Assembly (NCBI GenBank): GCA_035546775.1
Contig: DASZWD010000030.1
Span: forward strand, 271,526 to 335,525
Reading direction: 5' to 3'
From: Acidimicrobiales bacterium
GTDB lineage: Bacteria; Actinomycetota; Acidimicrobiia; Acidimicrobiales; JACCXE01
DNA length: 64,000 nt
Position 1 is the first letter of the stretch, and every line of letters starts with the position of its first letter. The position numbers were made by a program, and so were the translations under genes. The notes under the pieces were generated by a model, which saw only the letters and a list, made by a program, of their open reading frames with translations, was not told where the DNA came from and made no database searches. This document shows positions 60,044 to 64,000 of the stretch, one piece after another.

Positions 60044-60048
60044 TCACT
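60031..60048. promoter_or_regulatory. Perfect 18-bp palindromic operator between hydrolase and TetR gene
   Basis: AGTGAGTGCGCACTCACT is an exact inverted repeat that covers the GTG start of the hydrolase (60041-60043). TATAGT (60049-60054), immediately beyond, sits at -12 to -7 of the TetR start at 60061. A single dimer here could block both genes. This is the classic arrangement of an autoregulated TetR operator. Confidence 0.8.
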
Positions 60049-60060
60049 TATAGTAGCGCT

Positions 60061-60663
60061 GTGACTCAGGCTCTTTCGTCGCGGCCCAAGCGGGCCAGCG
60101 CCCTTCCCCCCGAAGAGCGGCGGGCGATGATCGTCGAGGCGACCCTCCCGCTCCTGCTCGAGTACGGCGAGGCGGTGACGACGCGCCAGATCGCCGACGC
60201 GGCGGGCATCGCCGAAGGCACGATCTTCCGTGCCTTCACCGACAAGGACGAAGTGATCGCGGCCGTCCTCGAGAAGGCACTCGACACCACCGCCCTCGAA
60301 GAAGCGCTGTCGAGGATCAAGCTCGACCGGCCCTTCGAGAAGTGCCTCGATGAAGCCGTCGCCGCCATCCAGCGTCGCGTCGTCGACATCTGGCAGCTCA
60401 TGTCGGCCGTGGGACCACGCTTTCATCCGCAGAAGAAATCCGAGCCGACGCCGATCAGCCCGGCGCTCACGCGGCTCTTCGAGGCGCACAAGGACCGCCT
60501 CGGCGTGAAGCCGGCCGAGGCCGCCAAGTTCCTACGGGCGCTGACGATGTCGGTGACCCACCCCATGCTCAACGACAACCCCATGTCGTCGCGCGACGTC
60601 GTGAAGTTGTTCCTCTACGGCGTCCATGCCAGGCCCGACGGAAGGAAGCCCGGCGCATGCTGA
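60061..60663 (+). CDS. TetR-family transcriptional regulator
   Basis: 200 residues from GTG 60061, with TATAGT at -12 to -7, so leaderless. The helix-turn-helix is VTTRQIADAAGIAEGTIFRAF (about 38-58), followed by the typical FTDKDEVIAAVLEKAL. The ligand-binding domain is not recognisable. It overlaps the ABC exporter gene by 7 nt and controls the hydrolase and probably itself, plus the exporter pair by read-through. Confidence 0.92.
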   Translation: MTQALSSRPKRASALPPEERRAMIVEATLPLLLEYGEAVTTRQIADAAGIAEGTIFRAFTDKDEVIAAVLEKALDTTALEEALSRIKLDRPFEKCLDEAVAAIQRRVVDIWQLMSAVGPRFHPQKKSEPTPISPALTRLFEAHKDRLGVKPAEAAKFLRALTMSVTHPMLNDNPMSSRDVVKLFLYGVHARPDGRKPGAC

Positions 60664-62393
60664 TCAAAGTCCTCCGCACCCACCTGCGGCCCTACAAGAA
60701 GACGCTGCTGGTCATGGTCGCGCTGCAGGCGGTGCAGACCAGCGCGGCGCTGACGCTGCCCACACTCAACGCCCGCATCATCGACAAGGGCATCCTGCAG
60801 AAGAACACGCACTACATCTGGCACGAAGGCTTCATCATGCTCGGCTTCTCGCTCGTGCAGATCGTGTTCTCGGTGTGGGCCGTGTACCTCGGCGGCAAGG
60901 TCGCCATGAGCTTCGGCCGCGACATCCGCAACAACCTGTTCCACAAGGTGACGGGCTTCTCGGCGCGCGAGGTGGGCACTTTTGGTGCGCCGTCGCTGAT
61001 CACGCGCATCACCAACGACGTGCAGCAGATCCAGATGCTCGTCGTGATGGTGTGCACGATGGCGATCTCGGCACCCATCACCATGGTCGTGGGCGTGATC
61101 ATGGCGCTGCGCCAGGACGTCGGCCTGTCCGCCATCCTGCTCGTGTCGATGCCCGCCGCGGCAATCGTCCTCGGCCTCATCGTCGGCGGCATGGTGCCGT
61201 CGTTCCGGGTCATGCAGGAACGCATCGACGAGATCAACCGCATCCTGCGCGAGCAGATCACCGGCATTCGCGTCGTGCGCGCCTTCGTGCGCGAGAAGGA
61301 AGAGGACCGCCGTTTCACCAAGGCCAACACGGAGTTGACGGCGGTGTCGTTGCGCGCCGGGCGCCTCCAGTCCTCGATGTTCCCGACCGTGAACATTCTC
61401 GTGAACCTGTCGTCGGTGGGCGTGGTCGCCCTCGGCGCCCACCGGGTCGCCGAAGGCCACATCCAGGTCGGCACGATCGTCGCCTACCTCAGCTACCTCG
61501 TGCAGATCCTCATGTCGATCGTCATGGCGACCTTCATGGTGTCGGTGATTCCCCGCGCCGCCGTGTCGTCGGGCCGCGTCCAGGAGGTGCTCGACACCGA
61601 CTCGTCGGTCGTCCCGCCCGAAGTTGGCGCCACCCCCCGCACCCGTGGCCAGGTCGAGTTCCGCAACGCCGGCTTCCACTACCCCGGCGCTGAGCACTCG
61701 GTGCTCAACGACATCTCGTTCCTGACCGAGCGCGGCCAGACCACGGCGATCGTGGGATCGAGCGGTGCGGGCAAGACGACGCTGGTGGGCCTAGTCGCCC
61801 GGCTGTTCGACGCCACGTCGGGTCAGATTCTGATCGACGGCGTCGACGTGCGCGACCTCGCGCCCCACGACGTCACCGACCGCATCGGGTTCGTGCCGCA
61901 GCGCCCGTTCCTGTTCGCCGGCACCGTGGCGTCGAATCTCCGCTACGGCAAGGCCGACGCCACCGACGAAGAGATGTGGGAGGCCCTGCGGGTGGCGCAG
62001 GCCGAGGACTTCGTGCGCGAGATGCCCGGCGGCCTCGAGGCGCGCATCGAACAGGGCGGCACCAACGTGTCGGGCGGCCAGCGCCAGCGCCTCTCGATCG
62101 CCCGTGCCCTCATCCGCCGGCCCGAGGTCTTCGTCTTCGACGACTCGTTCTCCGCCCTCGACCTCACCACCGACGCCAAACTGCGCGCCGCCCTGCCGGC
62201 GTTTACGTCGGAGTCCGCGGTACTGATCGTGGCCCAGCGCGTCTCGACCATCTCGACGGCGGACCAGATCATCGTGCTCGAAGACGGCGAGATCGTCGGC
62301 AAGGGCACCCACGACGAGTTGCTGGCGACCTGCGAGACGTATGCCGAGATCGTGCAGTCGCAGATCGGCGAGAAGGAAGAGGCGGCGGCGTGA
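60657..62393 (+). CDS. ABC exporter half-transporter with degenerate ATPase site
   Basis: 578 residues with six membrane helices (1-310) and an ATPase domain: Walker A GSSGAGKTT, signature VSGGQ, and Walker B VFVFDDSFSALD. The catalytic Glu is replaced by Asp (FDDSFSALD), which is typical of the degenerate site in heterodimeric exporters such as TM287/288 and BmrC/D. The partner is the next gene, whose start overlaps by GTGA. It follows TetR with a 7-nt overlap, so drug-like ligand control is likely. Confidence 0.94.
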   Translation: MLIKVLRTHLRPYKKTLLVMVALQAVQTSAALTLPTLNARIIDKGILQKNTHYIWHEGFIMLGFSLVQIVFSVWAVYLGGKVAMSFGRDIRNNLFHKVTGFSAREVGTFGAPSLITRITNDVQQIQMLVVMVCTMAISAPITMVVGVIMALRQDVGLSAILLVSMPAAAIVLGLIVGGMVPSFRVMQERIDEINRILREQITGIRVVRAFVREKEEDRRFTKANTELTAVSLRAGRLQSSMFPTVNILVNLSSVGVVALGAHRVAEGHIQVGTIVAYLSYLVQILMSIVMATFMVSVIPRAAVSSGRVQEVLDTDSSVVPPEVGATPRTRGQVEFRNAGFHYPGAEHSVLNDISFLTERGQTTAIVGSSGAGKTTLVGLVARLFDATSGQILIDGVDVRDLAPHDVTDRIGFVPQRPFLFAGTVASNLRYGKADATDEEMWEALRVAQAEDFVREMPGGLEARIEQGGTNVSGGQRQRLSIARALIRRPEVFVFDDSFSALDLTTDAKLRAALPAFTSESAVLIVAQRVSTISTADQIIVLEDGEIVGKGTHDELLATCETYAEIVQSQIGEKEEAAA

Positions 62394-64000
62394 GTGCTCC
62401 GATGAACGGCAACGGACACGGCAACGGCGCGAAGGCCAACGGCAAGGCGAAGGACGCGCCCGACAAGCCCAAGGCGCTACCGCCCGGCGCGCTGCAGTCG
62501 GGCCCGGGCGGCCGGTGGGGCGCCATGGGCATGCCGCTCGAGAAGTCGCAGAACTTCGGGACCTCCGTCCGGCGGCTAGCGCGCATGCTCGGTCGGCGCT
62601 GGTACACGATCGGGCTGGTGCTGTTCTGCTCGATCACGAGCACCGTGCTCAACGTGTACGGCCCGCGCGTCCTCGGCCACGCCACCGACGTGGTGTTCAA
62701 GGGTGCGGCGCCGGTGCTCTTCGGCGGCAAGAGCCTGGGCATCAACTTCGCCCAGCTGCACCACTACCTCTTCCAGGCAGTGGCGCTCTACAGCACGTCG
62801 TGGGTACTGCTCATCTGCTCCGCGTACATGATCGCCGGCCTGGTGCAGGGAATGATGTTCGACCTGCGCGAAGAGGCCGAGGACAAGATCAACTCGCTGC
62901 CGCTGAGCTACATCGACCGCCAAGCGCGCGGCGACCTGCTCAGCCGCGTCACCAACGACCTCGACAACGTCGCCCAGACGCTCCAGCAGACGATGAGCCA
63001 GACGATCACGTCGGTGTTCATGCTCGCCGGCACGATGATCATGATGTTCTCGATTTCGTGGATGCTGGCCCTCGTCGCCCTCACCACGGTGCCGACGTCG
63101 ATCTTCGTCATGCAGCGCATCGCCCGCAGCGCCCGCCCGCGCTTCATCAGCCAGTGGATGAACACCGGCTCGCTCAACGCCCAGGTGGAAGAGACCTTCA
63201 CCGGCCACGCCGTCGTCAAGGCGTTCGGCCAGCAGGAGGCCACCGAGGAGCGCTTCCGCGAGACGAACGACGAGCTGTACGAAGCTGCGTTCGGCGCGCA
63301 GTTCCGCTCGAGCCTCATGCAGCCCGCGACGATGTTCATGGGCAACCTGCAGTACGTGCTCGTGGCGGTCGTGGGCGGCCTGCGGGTCGCCGCGGGCGCC
63401 ATCACCGTGGGCGACGTGCAGGCGTTCATTCAGTACTCGCGGCAGTTCTCGATGCCGCTCACGCAGCTGGCATCGAGCGCCAACATCTTCCAGTCCGGCA
63501 TCGCGTCGCTCGAGCGCGTCTTCGAGTTCCTCGACGCCGAGGACATGAGCGCCGAGCAGCCCTACGGCGTCATCACCGAACCGACGCGGGGCCGGGTCGA
63601 GTTCGACCACGTGTCGTTCTCCTACAACCCCGACGTGCCGCTGATCGAGGACCTGTCGCTGGTCGCCGAACCCGGTGAGACGATCGCCATCGTCGGCCCG
63701 ACGGGTGCCGGCAAGACCACGCTGGTCAACCTCATCATGCGGTTCTACGAGCTGAACAGCGGCCAGATCACCCTCGACGGGCGCAACATCGCCGAGATGT
63801 CGCGCCAGGAGCTGCGCAGCCAGATCGGCATGGTGCTCCAGGACACGTGGCTTTTCGGTGGCACGATCCACGACAACATCGCCTACGCCAAGCCCGACGC
63901 CACCGACGAGGAAGTGCTGGCCGCCGCCAAGGCCACCTACGTCGACCGCTTCGTGCACAACCTGCCCGACGGGTACAACTCGCTGATCAACGAAGAGGGC
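62390..64000 (+). CDS. ABC exporter half-transporter, partner subunit, 3' end cut by window
   Basis: 537 codons are seen from GTG 62390, and the frame is open at the end of the window. The first 50 residues or so are a low-complexity Gly/Asn/Lys/Pro stretch (NGNGHGNGAKANGKAKD), then a membrane domain follows (about 60-350). The ATPase has Walker A GPTGAGKTT and an intact Q-loop (GMVLQDTWLFGGT). The signature and Walker B lie beyond the window. It pairs with the upstream half-transporter. The tail could act as a flexible regulator. Confidence 0.93.
   Translation, partial: MSAPMNGNGHGNGAKANGKAKDAPDKPKALPPGALQSGPGGRWGAMGMPLEKSQNFGTSVRRLARMLGRRWYTIGLVLFCSITSTVLNVYGPRVLGHATDVVFKGAAPVLFGGKSLGINFAQLHHYLFQAVALYSTSWVLLICSAYMIAGLVQGMMFDLREEAEDKINSLPLSYIDRQARGDLLSRVTNDLDNVAQTLQQTMSQTITSVFMLAGTMIMMFSISWMLALVALTTVPTSIFVMQRIARSARPRFISQWMNTGSLNAQVEETFTGHAVVKAFGQQEATEERFRETNDELYEAAFGAQFRSSLMQPATMFMGNLQYVLVAVVGGLRVAAGAITVGDVQAFIQYSRQFSMPLTQLASSANIFQSGIASLERVFEFLDAEDMSAEQPYGVITEPTRGRVEFDHVSFSYNPDVPLIEDLSLVAEPGETIAIVGPTGAGKTTLVNLIMRFYELNSGQITLDGRNIAEMSRQELRSQIGMVLQDTWLFGGTIHDNIAYAKPDATDEEVLAAAKATYVDRFVHNLPDGYNSLINEEG

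Overview
The window is high-GC, gene-dense bacterial DNA with many GTG starts, frequent 1-4 nt ATGA/GTGA overlaps between consecutive genes, and start codons that repeatedly follow a TANNNT hexamer at about -13 to -7 (leaderless transcription). The gene families (AhpE peroxiredoxin, two mycothiol-isomerase-like/DinB proteins, an SCO6745-type protein, an actinobacterial-type atmospheric H2 hydrogenase) point to an actinobacterium. An uncultivated Acidimicrobiia-like lineage is my best inference. No rRNA, tRNA, CRISPR array, prophage or transposase gene was seen.

Layout. 1-7.8 kb: the 3' part of an ABC exporter with a coupled unknown gene, an acyl-ACP desaturase behind an 18-bp palindromic operator, a GH13 alpha-glucosidase, a small membrane protein, a remnant of a second GH13 gene, and an operon of response regulator, histidine kinase and YceI protein. 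8-21.7 kb: dienelactone hydrolase, SCO6745-like and phosphotransferase genes; MFS transporter, ceramidase-like protein and NagA; a second MFS; an acyl-CoA ligase; a mycothiol-isomerase-like protein; a secreted PepSY-like protein; a secreted protease; an acyl-CoA dehydrogenase; an SDR. 21.8-37.8 kb: glycoside and sugar functions (GH78 rhamnosidase, SIS isomerase, PfkB kinase, SGNH esterase, GH3 glucosidase) mixed with a trypsin-like protease, AhpE, GNAT, CDF exporter, an ABC-2 system and a DHA2 MFS. 37.8-48.3 kb: a second CDF protein, a further mycothiol-isomerase-like protein, SDR, dienelactone hydrolase, Baeyer-Villiger-type monooxygenase, amidohydrolase, GH172 enzyme, ferredoxin and P450, and a methyltransferase divergent from a MerR regulator.

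48.7-59.2 kb is the most distinctive part. A biotin-carrier/carboxyltransferase fusion carries an in-frame palindromic element in its interdomain linker. It is followed by a co-directional hydrogenase operon: small and large subunits of a group 1h-like [NiFe] hydrogenase (proximal-cluster CxxD motif), a PAS-histidine kinase-receiver hybrid, an unrecognised 386-residue protein, the maturation protease, and HypC, HypD, HypA and HypB. Genes from small subunit to HypB overlap by 1-10 nt, which suggests one transcript. HypE and HypF are not in the window. The operon ends at a perfect 25-bp-arm hairpin. 59.2-64 kb holds an alpha/beta hydrolase divergent from a TetR gene that shares an 18-bp operator, and a heterodimeric ABC exporter pair whose second gene runs off the window.

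The genes fit an aerobic heterotroph that degrades plant-type polysaccharides and lipids and may draw maintenance energy from trace H2. Besides genes there are several strong palindromic elements (4912-4967, 7927-8172, 21702-21758, 42998-43044, 48921-48971, 59167-59219). Two of them align as one repeat family, and two others share a core.
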